Origin: JAGPUQ01 sp041594335
GTDB taxonomy: Bacteria; Pseudomonadota; Gammaproteobacteria; Pseudomonadales; Porticoccaceae
DNA length: 62,348 nucleotides
Assembly (NCBI GenBank): GCA_041594335.1
Contig: JBFHML010000007.1
Span: 1-62,348, forward strand
Direction of reading: 5' to 3'
Below the pieces are notes generated by a model. It was not told the DNA's origin. It did no database searches and worked only from the letters and a program-made list of their open reading frames with translations. This document shows, piece by piece, positions 1 through 7,964 of this stretch. How positions within the stretch are numbered: the first letter of the stretch is position 1; every line of letters starts with the position of its first letter. The translations under genes were made by a program, and so were the position numbers.

Positions 1-210
1 GAAAAGGCGGCGGCCGAGAAAGCTGCCCGAGAAAAGGCGGCGGCCGAGAAAGCAGCCCGAGAAAAGGCGGCGGCCGAGAAAGCAGCCCGAGAAAAGGCGG
101 CGGCCGAGAAAGCGGCCCGGGAAAAGGCGGCGGCCGAGAAAGCGGCCCGGGAAAAGGCTGCAGCCGAGAAAGCGGCCCGGGAAAAGGCGGCAGCCGAGCA
201 GGCCGCGCGG
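1..210 (+). repeat. 30-bp tandem repeats encoding the TolA helix
   Basis: Seven consecutive 30-bp units, each coding for one EKAAAEKAAR decapeptide, begin at 1, 31, 61, 91, 121, 151 and 181. The first six are nearly identical at the DNA level and differ mainly at third positions; the seventh is degenerate. The array runs off the left edge, so the total copy number is unknown. It is coding sequence, not a CRISPR array or an intergenic repeat. Confidence 0.9.
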
Positions 211-552
211 GACCGCGCCGCCCAGCAGGCGGCGGCCCAACAACAGATGGTCGCGAGCTATCAGAGTTATATTCAGGATCGCATTGCCAATAACTGGAAT
301 CGCCCGCCCAGTGCCCGACGGGATATGGAGGTTCAGCTCCGTATTCGGCTGGTTCCTACCGGACAGGTGGTGGGGGTTGCGGTGATTCGGTCCAGCGGTG
401 ATCCGGCATTCGATCAATCGGCGGTCAATGCCGTGGAACAGGCTGGACGTTTTGATCGTTTGCAAGAATTGGCGCGCAAGGATCCCTTGTTGTTCGAGCG
501 AACCTTCCGCACGCTGAACCTGACCTTCCGGCCCGAGGATTTGAGACTGTGA
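1..552 (+). CDS. tolA: TolA, C-terminal part (5' end outside window)
   Basis: TolA spans the periplasm and links the inner-membrane TolQR motor to TolB and Pal at the outer membrane. The reading frame is open from base 1, so the start and the N-terminal membrane anchor lie upstream. About 70 residues are repeats of the EKAAAEKAAR type, the charged, alanine-rich helix of TolA domain II. The globular domain III follows: after residue 80 come YIQDRIANNWNRPPSA and a segment ending GDPAFDQSAVNAVEQAG, typical of the TolA/TonB C-terminal fold. The stop overlaps the GTG start of tolB (GTGA), implying translational coupling. Identity is secure; the full length cannot be seen. Confidence 0.93.
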   Translation, partial: EKAAAEKAAREKAAAEKAAREKAAAEKAAREKAAAEKAAREKAAAEKAAREKAAAEKAAREKAAAEQAARDRAAQQAAAQQQMVASYQSYIQDRIANNWNRPPSARRDMEVQLRIRLVPTGQVVGVAVIRSSGDPAFDQSAVNAVEQAGRFDRLQELARKDPLLFERTFRTLNLTFRPEDLRL

Positions 553-1883
553 GCAGTGGAACTATAAACCGGGGCTGTCGGCGCGCGCTGCATCTGTGGC
601 AAATGCTGGCTGCGGTTGTTTTGACGCTGGGTGGCTGGGCACTGCCCGCCCGTGGCGAGCTGTCTATTGAAATCACTCGGGGCGCCGACAATCCGACGCG
701 GATTGCGGTGGTGCCCATGACCTTGGGCGCGGGACAGCTCCCCGGGGATATCAGCGCCATCGTTGCGGCGGACCTCCAGCGCAGCGGACTGTTTGACCCC
801 ATGGATAGGGTCAACATGTTGTCCTTCCCCCGGCGTATCAACGAGATCTATTACCGCGACTGGCGACTCGCCGACATGGAGTATGTGGTTGTCGGCGACG
901 TCCAGCGCCCGGCTGCCGGGCGCATTCGCGTCCAGTTTGCCTTGGCGCAAGTGGCCGGTGAGCGCCAGCTGCTCAGCACGGTGGTGGAAGGCAGTGACGC
1001 GGAGCTTCGGGACATCGCGCATTACATCAGCGACAAAGTGTTCGAGACGATCACCGGTATCCGGGGAATTTTTTCCACACGGATCGCCTATGTCACCGCC
1101 ACTCGGGAAGGCGCCGGGCTGGCTTATCGTTTGCATGTGGCAGATGCCGATGGTGCCCGTGAAAGGCTGATGTTGAAATCGAAACAACCCATTCTCTCTC
1201 CGCGTTGGTCGCCTGATGGCGGTGAATTGGTGTATGTTTCGTTCGAGACTGGCCGCCCCGCGATTTTCCGCCAGCGGTTGTCCGACGCCCGGCGGGAACA
1301 GGTGACCAACTTCCGGGGGCTCAATGGGGCACCGGCCTGGTCTCCTGATGGCAGCAAGCTGGCGTTGGTGCTGTCGAAGGACGGTAATCCCGAAATCTAC
1401 CTCTATACGTTTGCGACCGGTGCCTTTACCCGGCTTACCAACCATTTCGCCATTGACACCGAACCGAGCTGGACGCCGGATGGCCGCGCGATCCTGTTCA
1501 CCTCGGATCGTGGCGGCTCCCCGCAGGTCTATCGGCTGACCTTGGGTAGCAACCAGCTTCAGCGGGTGACCTTCAATGGTAGCTACAATGCGCGCCCGCA
1601 ACTTGCCCCGAATGGGCGTACGCTGGTGGTGGTTCATCGCGGCAGCGGTGGATTCAGTATTGCCAGCCAGGATCTGGTGAACAATGACTTCCGTCTGCTC
1701 AGTCAGTCAGCATTGGATGAGTCGCCAACAGTTGCACCCAATGGTGCCATGGTGATGTACACCACCAAGCAGGGCGGGCGCAGCGTACTTGCCGTGGTGT
1801 CGGTTGATGCGGGGGCCAGATTCATTTTGCCCGCCAGTGCCAGTGATGTGCGTGAACCGGCTTGGTCGCCGTTTCTCCGGTAG
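549..1883 (+). CDS. tolB: TolB, periplasmic beta-propeller of the Tol-Pal system
   Basis: TolB is a periplasmic protein that binds Pal and TolA and helps couple outer-membrane constriction to cell division. The 444-residue product has an N-terminal export signal (hydrophobic stretch around residues 18-32, then ALPARG), an N-terminal alpha/beta domain, and a C-terminal six-bladed propeller marked by recurring SPDG/TPDG/APNG turns (for example SPDGGELVYVSF and TPDGRAILFTSD). The length fits the family (about 430-450). The GTG start overlaps the tolA stop. An 88-bp gap carrying a possible promoter separates it from pal. Confidence 0.97.
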   Translation: MSSGTINRGCRRALHLWQMLAAVVLTLGGWALPARGELSIEITRGADNPTRIAVVPMTLGAGQLPGDISAIVAADLQRSGLFDPMDRVNMLSFPRRINEIYYRDWRLADMEYVVVGDVQRPAAGRIRVQFALAQVAGERQLLSTVVEGSDAELRDIAHYISDKVFETITGIRGIFSTRIAYVTATREGAGLAYRLHVADADGARERLMLKSKQPILSPRWSPDGGELVYVSFETGRPAIFRQRLSDARREQVTNFRGLNGAPAWSPDGSKLALVLSKDGNPEIYLYTFATGAFTRLTNHFAIDTEPSWTPDGRAILFTSDRGGSPQVYRLTLGSNQLQRVTFNGSYNARPQLAPNGRTLVVVHRGSGGFSIASQDLVNNDFRLLSQSALDESPTVAPNGAMVMYTTKQGGRSVLAVVSVDAGARFILPASASDVREPAWSPFLR

Positions 1884-1894
1884 GCACTGCGAAA

Positions 1895-1925
1895 TTGTTA
1901 GCGTGAAAACGCTGAATCGTATACA
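1895..1925 (+). promoter_or_regulatory. Putative promoter upstream of pal
   Basis: A TTGTTA element (1895-1900) and a TATACA element (1920-1925) are separated by 19 bp in the tolB-pal gap. The spacer is slightly long and there is no experimental support, but a separate pal promoter would suit this abundant lipoprotein. Confidence 0.35.
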
Positions 1926-1971
1926 TTGTGCGCGGCTCTGGTGCCATTAACCCTAAGGAGTTTTTCCCTTC

Positions 1972-2496
1972 ATGAACGTCAAGCAATACAAGCACTTGCT
2001 GTTGGTCGGCGTTGTTTCTCTATTTTTGGCGGCGTGCTCTAGCACCTCCTCGGACGACGATGCTCAAGGCATGGGTGCGGGGGCTGGCATCGGTGATGCC
2101 GCTGGTGGTGTGACCACGGGTACGGTAGGCGATGGCGGAGTCGGCGGTTCCGATCTGGATACGTACAATCCGGGTGGTTTGGAGACCGTGTTTTACTTCG
2201 ATTTCGACAAGGCAACACTACGCCCCGAGTCCCGCGCTGCGCTTCAACAACATGCGGCGAACCTTCGTAGCAATCCGAAGCGTATCCGCCTCGAGGGCCA
2301 TGCTGATGAGCGCGGCACCCGTGAGTACAACATGGCGCTGGGCGAGCGGCGCGCTAACGCGATCCGCGATTTCTTGGTGCTCAATGGTGTCGATGCCGGG
2401 ATGATCGAGGTGATCAGCTACGGTGAAGAGGCGCCCGCGGCCTTCGGCAGCGACGAAGCGGCCATGGCTCAGAATCGTCGCGTTGAGTTGAAGTAG
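1972..2496 (+). CDS. pal: Pal, peptidoglycan-associated lipoprotein
   Basis: Pal is an outer-membrane lipoprotein that binds diaminopimelate-containing peptidoglycan and TolB. The 174-residue product begins with a lipoprotein signal ending in the lipobox LAAC, so Cys22 would be lipidated. A Gly/Ser/Asp-rich linker follows, then an OmpA-like domain (YFDFDKATLRP through GHADERGTREYN to NRRVEL) containing the conserved Asp/Arg peptidoglycan-binding residues. A good ribosome site (AAGGAG) precedes the ATG. cpoB begins 4 bp after the stop. Confidence 0.97.
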   Translation: MNVKQYKHLLLVGVVSLFLAACSSTSSDDDAQGMGAGAGIGDAAGGVTTGTVGDGGVGGSDLDTYNPGGLETVFYFDFDKATLRPESRAALQQHAANLRSNPKRIRLEGHADERGTREYNMALGERRANAIRDFLVLNGVDAGMIEVISYGEEAPAAFGSDEAAMAQNRRVELK

Positions 2497-2500
2497 TCCA

Positions 2501-3355
2501 GTGGTTCGAAAGCCCGCCTTGCGGCGTTCCAAGTGGCTGCTAGTGGTGATTGCCGGCGCGCTATGCGCGACCGGCACACCAGTCGTTTGGTCGGCGCCGG
2601 CGCCGGTTGAAGAGTTGTCTGGCGGGCAAAGGCCGCAATCGCAGCCACCGCAGCCACCGTTGGCCGGTAATGCGGTGTCCGAACTCTTTGCTCAGTTGCA
2701 GATGTTGCAGGAAGAAGTACGCGAACTACGCGGCAAGCTCGAAGAGCAATCGCATCAATTGAGCCGCTTGGAGCAGCAGCAAAAAGACAACTATCTCGAT
2801 CTCGATGGCCGGTTGTCGGCGTTGATGGCTGGCGATCTGGTTGACGGCGGAGTTGTGCCGGCGCCGGAGACCGGTGCATCGCAGACCACCGCCGCGACTA
2901 CCCCGACCGAGGAGGGGGAGGCTGCTGTCACTCCGTCCTCGGCAGGTGCGGTAGCGGCCAAGCCAGCAGTATCAGCAGTATCCGGTGGCGGCGACAAGGC
3001 GGCTTACGATTTCGCTTATGAGTTGCTCAAGCAAGGACGGATGGATGATGCGCTGGCCGGTTTTGAAGCCTTCGCTCGCGATTTCCCCGATAGCGCTCTG
3101 GTGCCCAACGCCATTTATTGGATGGGGGAGATCTACCTCGTTAAGAATGATCAACAGGCGGCCATGAAGCGCTTCACCCAAGTGGTCGACACCTATCCCG
3201 CCCATCAAAAATCCGCCGACGCCCATTACAAGTTGGGTACGTTGCACCTCCAGCTCGGTGATAAGGCGCAGGCGCGCGCGCATTTGGAGCGAGCTGCGCT
3301 GGCTGGTGGGAGCGTGGCGGTGCTCGCCAAGCGCTATTTGGAAACGCATTTTTGA
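2501..3355 (+). CDS. cpoB: CpoB (YbgF), cell division coordinator
   Basis: CpoB is a periplasmic protein that coordinates peptidoglycan synthesis with Tol-driven outer-membrane constriction. The 284-residue product starts at GTG and has a signal peptide (hydrophobic around residues 13-28). A coiled-coil region rich in Glu, Gln and Leu (about residues 60-110) fits the trimerisation domain. A low-complexity Ala/Thr/Glu linker follows. The C-terminal half holds tetratricopeptide repeats (from about residue 168, AYDFAYELLKQGRMDDALAGF, continuing to LHLQLGDKAQARAHLERA). Position directly after pal is the standard arrangement. Confidence 0.94.
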   Translation: MVRKPALRRSKWLLVVIAGALCATGTPVVWSAPAPVEELSGGQRPQSQPPQPPLAGNAVSELFAQLQMLQEEVRELRGKLEEQSHQLSRLEQQQKDNYLDLDGRLSALMAGDLVDGGVVPAPETGASQTTAATTPTEEGEAAVTPSSAGAVAAKPAVSAVSGGGDKAAYDFAYELLKQGRMDDALAGFEAFARDFPDSALVPNAIYWMGEIYLVKNDQQAAMKRFTQVVDTYPAHQKSADAHYKLGTLHLQLGDKAQARAHLERAALAGGSVAVLAKRYLETHF

Positions 3356-3479
3356 TCGACGGGCCATCGCGCTGGCCTGTGCTCCCGCGGTAATGTCCCC
3401 CTGTGTCCCGTGCACGTGGCTCGGGGGCGGCCCTGCTACTTTTCGCTACACTGGCAGTCCCTAGTTCAGCCTTTCATCT

Positions 3480-4130
3480 ATGACCGAGCCGGCGCTGCGC
3501 ATCACTGAAATCTTTTATTCGTTGCAGGGAGAAACCTCAACCGCCGGCTGGCCGACCGTCTTTGTTCGTCTAACCGGTTGCCCGTTGCGCTGCAACTATT
3601 GCGATACCGCCTACGCGTTTCACGGTGGCAATGTGATGCCGCTTTCTGCGGTGCTTTCGACTGTTGCTCAATACCAGCCACGGTACGTGACCGTAACCGG
3701 CGGCGAACCACTGGCCCAGACCGCCTGCCAGGCGTTGCTCCGCGCGCTTTGCGACCAGGGTTATCGCGTCTCGCTGGAAACCAGCGGTGCCCTGACGATA
3801 GCGGAGGTGGATCCGAGGGTCCATGTCATCTTGGACATCAAGACGCCGGCTTCTGGGGAAGTGTCCCGTAATCTCTGGTCGAATCTGGCGCAGATCGGTG
3901 CCAAGGATGAAATCAAATTTGTGATTTGCGGCCGCGCCGACTATGAATGGGCCCGGCTGCAACTCGAGTTGCATCGTTTGCCGGATACAGGCGCCGGGCT
4001 GTTGTTTTCGCCAGCACAAGGGCTGGTTGAGCCGCGGGTCCTAGCCGAATGGGTATTGGCGGATCGCTTGCCGGTGCGAATGCAGATTCAATTGCACAAG
4101 ATTCTATGGGGTGAGGTTCCGGGGCACTAA
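3480..4130 (+). CDS. queE: QueE, 7-carboxy-7-deazaguanine synthase
   Basis: QueE is a radical-SAM enzyme that converts 6-carboxy-tetrahydropterin to 7-carboxy-7-deazaguanine in queuosine/preQ0 synthesis. The 216-residue protein opens with EIFYSLQGE and carries the radical-SAM cluster motif CX3CX2C in GCPLRCNYCDTAY. The glycine-rich TGGEPL segment that contacts S-adenosylmethionine is present. It abuts queC with no intergenic space (stop 4128-4130, queC ATG at 4131). The 124 bp between cpoB and this gene contain no gene that I can see. Confidence 0.96.
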   Translation: MTEPALRITEIFYSLQGETSTAGWPTVFVRLTGCPLRCNYCDTAYAFHGGNVMPLSAVLSTVAQYQPRYVTVTGGEPLAQTACQALLRALCDQGYRVSLETSGALTIAEVDPRVHVILDIKTPASGEVSRNLWSNLAQIGAKDEIKFVICGRADYEWARLQLELHRLPDTGAGLLFSPAQGLVEPRVLAEWVLADRLPVRMQIQLHKILWGEVPGH

Positions 4131-4835
4131 ATGAGCGTGACTGAACTTTCTCCGGCCGTAGTGCTGGTCTCCGGAGGACTGGATTCCGCGACCTTGCTTG
4201 CCATCGCGCGAGCCGAGGGCTTTCGGTGTCATGCGCTGAGCTTTGATTATGGCCAGCGGCATCGCGCCGAATTGGCGGCGGCAGCCAGGGTGAGTGCGGC
4301 GTTGGGTGCCGCCGAACACAAGGTGGTCGGCTTAGATCTGGCGGCGATTGGTGGCTCGGCGCTCACCGATGCGGGCATCCCTGTGCCCACTGCAGGCGGT
4401 GCAGGCATTCCGGTGACCTATGTGCCTGCGCGCAACACGGTGTTTTTGGCGGTCGCACTGGGGTGGGCCGAGGTGCTCGGCGCTCAGGATATCTTTATCG
4501 GCGTCAATGCGGTCGATTATTCCGGCTATCCAGACTGTCGTCCGGAATATATTCGCGCTTTCACCGCTATGGCGCAGCTGGCCACCAAAGCCGGTGTAGA
4601 GGGGCAGCAGTTACGCCTTCACACGCCGCTTATCGCGCTGAGCAAGGCGGAGATCATTGCCCGCGGGCAAGCCTTGGGGGTCGATTATGCCGCCACCGTA
4701 TCGTGTTACGTGGCCGATGACGGCGGTTTCGCCTGTGGGCGCTGCGATAGTTGTCGCTTACGGCGCGCAGGATTTATCGCTGCCGGCGTGCCCGATCCGA
4801 CACGATATTCGTCCGAATCGTCACCCTGTTCTTGA
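4131..4835 (+). CDS. queC: QueC, 7-cyano-7-deazaguanine synthase
   Basis: QueC is an ATP-dependent amidating ligase that makes preQ0 from the QueE product. The 234-residue protein has the PP-loop SGGLDSATLL near residue 14, the FDYGQRH segment, and the C-terminal zinc ligands (CYVADDGGFACGRCDSC). The Cys-X2-Cys pairs are intact. It is immediately downstream of queE and likely co-transcribed. Its stop codon (4833-4835) lies inside the putative -35 element of the tRNA-Lys promoter. Confidence 0.96.
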   Translation: MSVTELSPAVVLVSGGLDSATLLAIARAEGFRCHALSFDYGQRHRAELAAAARVSAALGAAEHKVVGLDLAAIGGSALTDAGIPVPTAGGAGIPVTYVPARNTVFLAVALGWAEVLGAQDIFIGVNAVDYSGYPDCRPEYIRAFTAMAQLATKAGVEGQQLRLHTPLIALSKAEIIARGQALGVDYAATVSCYVADDGGFACGRCDSCRLRRAGFIAAGVPDPTRYSSESSPCS

Positions 4836-4859
4836 CCTTTGGGGCGCGGTGGGTAAGAT
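4832..4859 (+). promoter_or_regulatory. Promoter of tRNA-Lys, overlapping the end of queC
   Basis: TTGACC at 4832-4837 (five of six consensus bases), a 16-bp spacer and TAAGAT at 4854-4859 lie just ahead of the tRNA. The expected transcription start is about ten bases upstream of the mature tRNA. A GC-rich discriminator (GCGCC) follows the -10, as is usual for stringently controlled stable-RNA promoters. Confidence 0.6.
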
Positions 4860-4875
4860 AGCGCCTCCGTTCTCG

Positions 4876-4951
4876 GGGCCGTTAGCTCAGTTGGTAGAGC
4901 AGTTGGCTTTTAACCAATTGGTCGCTGGTTCGAATCCAGCACGGCCCACCA
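4876..4951 (+). tRNA. tRNA-Lys (anticodon UUU)
   Basis: A complete 76-nt cloverleaf can be folded: acceptor GGGCCGT pairs with ACGGCCC, the D arm is GCTC/GAGC, the anticodon stem is GTTGG/CCAAT around the loop CTTTTAA (anticodon TTT), and the T arm is GCTGG/CCAGC around TTCGAAT. The discriminator is A and the 3' CCA is encoded (4949-4951). Confidence 0.97.
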
Positions 4952-4977
4952 AATTTTTCATAGGATCAGTGAGTTGC

Positions 4978-5002
4978 AAGACCCCTGCTAGGGGTCTTTT
5001 TT
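4978..5002 (+). terminator. Rho-independent terminator after tRNA-Lys
   Basis: A perfect 9-bp stem (AAGACCCCT / AGGGGTCTT) with a 3-nt loop is followed by a run of T residues, 27 bp after the tRNA. It closes the tRNA transcription unit. Between here and 5283 I see only the putative nadA promoter. Confidence 0.9.
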
Positions 5003-5243
5003 GTGCTCATCTCATGGTGCCCGATTTGTCTAATAGGTTGGTCCTATCGAAAGGGGAGATGGAATTTTCGATGTCCTGATCATGGCGGCCCGCCCAACGA
5101 CAATGGCGTAGGCGCAGCGCCAGGGTTCGCGGCCCAGACGGCTGAGTGTGCCATCGTGGTCGATGCACGGCACAGGGTCCAACTGGGGTCCACGGGCACG
5201 GGCCTTTCTGCCGATGAGGTTGGCATTGGTGGTGCCGAGGCTG

Positions 5244-5252
5244 TGTTAAAAT
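5244..5252 (+). promoter_or_regulatory. Putative extended -10 promoter of nadA
   Basis: TGTTAAAAT (5244-5252) matches an extended -10 element (TGn plus TAAAAT) 32 bp before the nadA start. A possible -35 (TTGGCA, 5220-5225) sits 21 bp upstream, too far for a classical promoter, so the extended -10 would carry most of the recognition. Confidence 0.4.
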
Positions 5253-5283
5253 TGCCGGACATCCTCTCCCTTTTTGCGATCCC

Positions 5284-6360
5284 ATGTCTGACCATTCCCG
5301 TCTGGCCATCGCCGATGGCGCCCGATTCCGGGAGATCGTCATACAACACCTCGATCGAGTCGGCGAACCGGCGCACGAGACGCCCGAGCAACGCGCTGCA
5401 GATAGTGAGCGGATTAAACGCCTACTGGTCGAAAAGGATGCAGTGATCGTTGCGCATTACTATACCGATGCAGCGATTCAGGCGTTGGCGGAAGAGACCG
5501 GAGGCATCGTATCTGATTCGTTGGAGATGGCGCGTTTCGGCAAGCAGCATTCCGCCTCTACCCTGGTGGTCGCTGGTGTGCGCTTCATGGGCGAGACCGC
5601 CAAGATCCTGACCCCAGAAAAAACCGTGCTCATGCCCACCCTGGAGGCAACCTGTTCCCTGGATATTGGTTGCCCAGCGCCGGAATTTGCGGCCTTCTGT
5701 GACCAGCATCCCGATCGCACGGTGGTGGTTTATGCCAACACCTCTGCAGCAGTGAAAGCGCGTTCGGACTGGGTGGTGACTTCCAGTATCGCTCTCGATG
5801 TTGTGGACCATCTGGATCGTCAGGGACACAAGATTCTGTGGGCTCCCGACAAGCATCTGGGGCGCTATGTACAGCGCGAGACGGGGGCCGACATGCTGCT
5901 ATGGGACGGTAGTTGTGTCGTCCACGAGGAGTTCAAGCTGCGAGGGCTACTGGATCTGAAGCGGCTCTACCCAGATGCTGCGGTGTTGGTGCACCCCGAA
6001 TCCCCAGAGGCGGTGATCGCAGTGGCGGACGCCGTGGGGTCGACCTCTCAGTTGATCGCCGCTGCGCGCGATCTGCCCCACCAGCGTTGTATCGTTGCCA
6101 CGGATGAAGGCATTTTCTACAAGATGCAGCAGGCGGCCCCGGATAAAGAGCTGATTATTGCGCCTACCGCGGGTCAGGGCGCTACCTGTCGGAGTTGTGG
6201 CCATTGCCCTTGGATGGCGATGAATCACCTGCGCAATCTGGCTGATTCCCTCGAGAGCGGCAGTAACGAAGTGCAGGTCGATCCCGAACTGGGGCGTCGT
6301 GCGATGATTCCCTTGCAGCGCATGTTAGATTTCCGCGAAGCTCAGCTCTCCGGCCACTGA
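5284..6360 (+). CDS. nadA: NadA, quinolinate synthase
   Basis: NadA condenses iminoaspartate with dihydroxyacetone phosphate to quinolinate, the precursor of the NAD ring, using a [4Fe-4S] cluster. The 358-residue product contains AVIVAHYYTDAAIQ near the start, CSLDIGCP in the middle, and the C-terminal cysteine motif CRSCGHCPWMAMN. Cysteines at these three places are the family cluster ligands. Length matches the usual 340-370. nadB and nadC are not in the window. Confidence 0.96.
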   Translation: MSDHSRLAIADGARFREIVIQHLDRVGEPAHETPEQRAADSERIKRLLVEKDAVIVAHYYTDAAIQALAEETGGIVSDSLEMARFGKQHSASTLVVAGVRFMGETAKILTPEKTVLMPTLEATCSLDIGCPAPEFAAFCDQHPDRTVVVYANTSAAVKARSDWVVTSSIALDVVDHLDRQGHKILWAPDKHLGRYVQRETGADMLLWDGSCVVHEEFKLRGLLDLKRLYPDAAVLVHPESPEAVIAVADAVGSTSQLIAAARDLPHQRCIVATDEGIFYKMQQAAPDKELIIAPTAGQGATCRSCGHCPWMAMNHLRNLADSLESGSNEVQVDPELGRRAMIPLQRMLDFREAQLSGH

Positions 6361-6520
6361 ATCCGACCTGCCTTTATCTCGGGGCAACCCCCGTCCGCAT
6401 CGCCGCGCCAACCGTCTTTGGCAACCTTCGGCCGACGGCGGCGAGACAGGCGCGTTGGGGTGAGTCCGTTGTCCGCTCGGCATAGGACGTCGGTATAGGC
6501 GCGTGCGGGTGGTCGCCAAA

Positions 6521-6552
6521 TTGGCTGTGGTCGCCGTGTCGAATGCTACAAT
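6521..6552 (+). promoter_or_regulatory. Putative promoter of the MaoC/lyase operon
   Basis: TGCTACAAT at 6544-6552 is an extended -10 (TGC plus TACAAT). TTGGCT at 6521-6526 is a possible -35 with a long 20-bp spacer. The site is 40 bp upstream of the next start. The rest of 6361-6520 shows no gene. Confidence 0.4.
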
Positions 6553-6591
6553 CGGCCGTTCTGTTACCTATCCATACGGGGAGAACGTTCA

Positions 6592-7044
6592 ATGGCCGGG
6601 CTGTATTTCGAGGAGTTCAACGAGGGGCAGGTCTTCGATCACGAGGTCCGCCGTACTGTGACCGAGTACGACAACATGATGTTTAGCTGCCTGACGATGA
6701 ATACTCAGCCGCTGCACATCGACGCCGAGTTCTCGAAGGACAGCATCTACGGACAGCGCATCGTCAACAGCATGTTCACGCTCGCCCTGGTCGTTGGCGT
6801 TCAGGTGACCGAGCTCACCTTGGGCACGACCTTGGGCAACCTGGGCATGACGGACATCGCCTTCCCGCGTCCGGTTTTTCATGGCGACACCATTCGCGCG
6901 CGTACTACGGTGCTGGAGAAGCGTGTCAGCAAGTCCCGCAAAGACTCTGGTATTGTTTATTTTCTGCATGAGGGGTTTAACCAACGTGACGAGTTGGTGG
7001 CGACCTGTAAGCGTACTGCGTTGATGAAACTGAAGTCGGCCTGA
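6592..7044 (+). CDS. MaoC-family (hot-dog) enoyl-CoA hydratase, probably for a C4/C5 dicarboxyl-CoA
   Basis: MaoC proteins hydrate enoyl-CoA esters. This 150-residue protein has a single hot-dog domain with the hydratase-2-like segment MNTQPLHIDAEFSKDS; the conserved Asp/His around residues 39-45 would be catalytic. It is 14 bp upstream of a CitE-like lyase, and this pair occurs in mesaconyl-CoA/methylmalyl-CoA and itaconyl-CoA/citramalyl-CoA chemistry. That context suggests hydration of mesaconyl- or itaconyl-CoA, but the substrate cannot be read from sequence alone. The ATG has a GGGAGA ribosome site. Confidence 0.85.
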   Translation: MAGLYFEEFNEGQVFDHEVRRTVTEYDNMMFSCLTMNTQPLHIDAEFSKDSIYGQRIVNSMFTLALVVGVQVTELTLGTTLGNLGMTDIAFPRPVFHGDTIRARTTVLEKRVSKSRKDSGIVYFLHEGFNQRDELVATCKRTALMKLKSA

Positions 7045-7058
7045 GCGGAGAACTTGCG

Positions 7059-7931
7059 ATGCGTTCCATGTTGTTTCTGCCCGCTGACAGCGAAAAGAAG
7101 ATCGCCAAGGGGGAGCAGACAAATGCCGACGGGCTCATCCTGGATTTGGAGGATTCCGTCGCCCTGCCGCGCAAATCGGAGGCGCGGCGTTTAGCGCGCG
7201 AGTATTTGGATGCGCGCCCTCCGGAAAGCCGTAAACAAAAGCTCATGGTGCGTATCAATCCGCTTGATGGCGAGATGACGCTGACGGATCTTGCCGCCGT
7301 GGTCGGTGGTGCGCCTGACTATGTGCTGCTTCCCAAATACCGTACCCGGGAAGATGTGATCCGTCTCGACCATTACCTGAGCGCCCTGGAGGTGCGAGAG
7401 GGCGTCGCGCCCGGCCATATCCAGATACTGGTGATCGGCACTGAAACCGGGCAGGGAGTGCTGAATCTGGCAGGTCTCACCGGCGCCAGCCAGCGCCTAG
7501 CTTACGTGAGCTGGGGGGAGTTCGATCTATCGGCAGATGTGGGTGCCGAAACCCATCTGCTCCCAGATGGCGGTTGGGATGATCTGTTTCGGACAGCGCG
7601 CGCACTGTGCCTTGCGGCAGCCGCTTCTGCCGGCATCGAGCCCTGTAATACGGTGTTTACCGACTACAAAGACGATGCCGGACTGGAGCAGGCGGCCCTG
7701 GGGGCGCGTCGCGCTGGTTTCACTTGCATGATGGCAATCCATCCCCATCAGGTGGATACCATCAATCGAGTGTTCTCGGTTGGTGAGCAGGAGCTGGCGT
7801 GGGCTCGTCGCGTGGTGGATGCGTTTGATGCCAGTCCCGATACCGGCGTGGTAGGTCTCGACGGAATCATGCTCGACAAGCCCCATTACACCCAGGCGAA
7901 GCGATTGATTGCCCGCGCTGCAGCATACTGA
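7059..7931 (+). CDS. CitE-like CoA-ester lyase (HpcH/HpaI family; malyl-, methylmalyl- or citramalyl-CoA lyase type)
   Basis: These TIM-barrel, Mg-dependent enzymes split 3-hydroxy-dicarboxyl-CoA thioesters into acetyl- or propionyl-CoA and a 2-oxoacid. The 290-residue product shows the family signature near the start (RSMLFLPADSEKK, then DGLILDLEDSVAL, whose acidic residues bind metal), and the downstream VLIGTETGQGVLNL and SWGEFDLSADVGA segments. Length fits stand-alone CitE-like lyases rather than the citrate lyase complex, and no citD or citF is nearby. It probably works with the MaoC hydratase just upstream. Confidence 0.85.
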   Translation: MRSMLFLPADSEKKIAKGEQTNADGLILDLEDSVALPRKSEARRLAREYLDARPPESRKQKLMVRINPLDGEMTLTDLAAVVGGAPDYVLLPKYRTREDVIRLDHYLSALEVREGVAPGHIQILVIGTETGQGVLNLAGLTGASQRLAYVSWGEFDLSADVGAETHLLPDGGWDDLFRTARALCLAAAASAGIEPCNTVFTDYKDDAGLEQAALGARRAGFTCMMAIHPHQVDTINRVFSVGEQELAWARRVVDAFDASPDTGVVGLDGIMLDKPHYTQAKRLIARAAAY

Positions 7932-7964
7932 ACAACCGCCGGGCGGGCGGCGAGGAGCAGATCC

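Noticed and set aside
1..210. CRISPR-like tandem array
   Set aside because: Units are contiguous with no spacers and encode the TolA helix in frame.
414..1637. Long minus-strand open frame (407 codons) opposite tolB
   Set aside because: It is a shadow of tolB in high-GC DNA. It has no family motif, no ribosome site and an improbable composition rich in Arg, Pro and His.
4876..4951. tRNA-Lys as an integration (att) site for a mobile element
   Set aside because: There is no integrase, no repeated tRNA 3' end and no change in gene content; nadA follows directly.
5003..5446. 147-codon plus-strand frame between tRNA-Lys and nadA
   Set aside because: It overlaps nadA in another frame, and it shows no recognisable domain or ribosome site.
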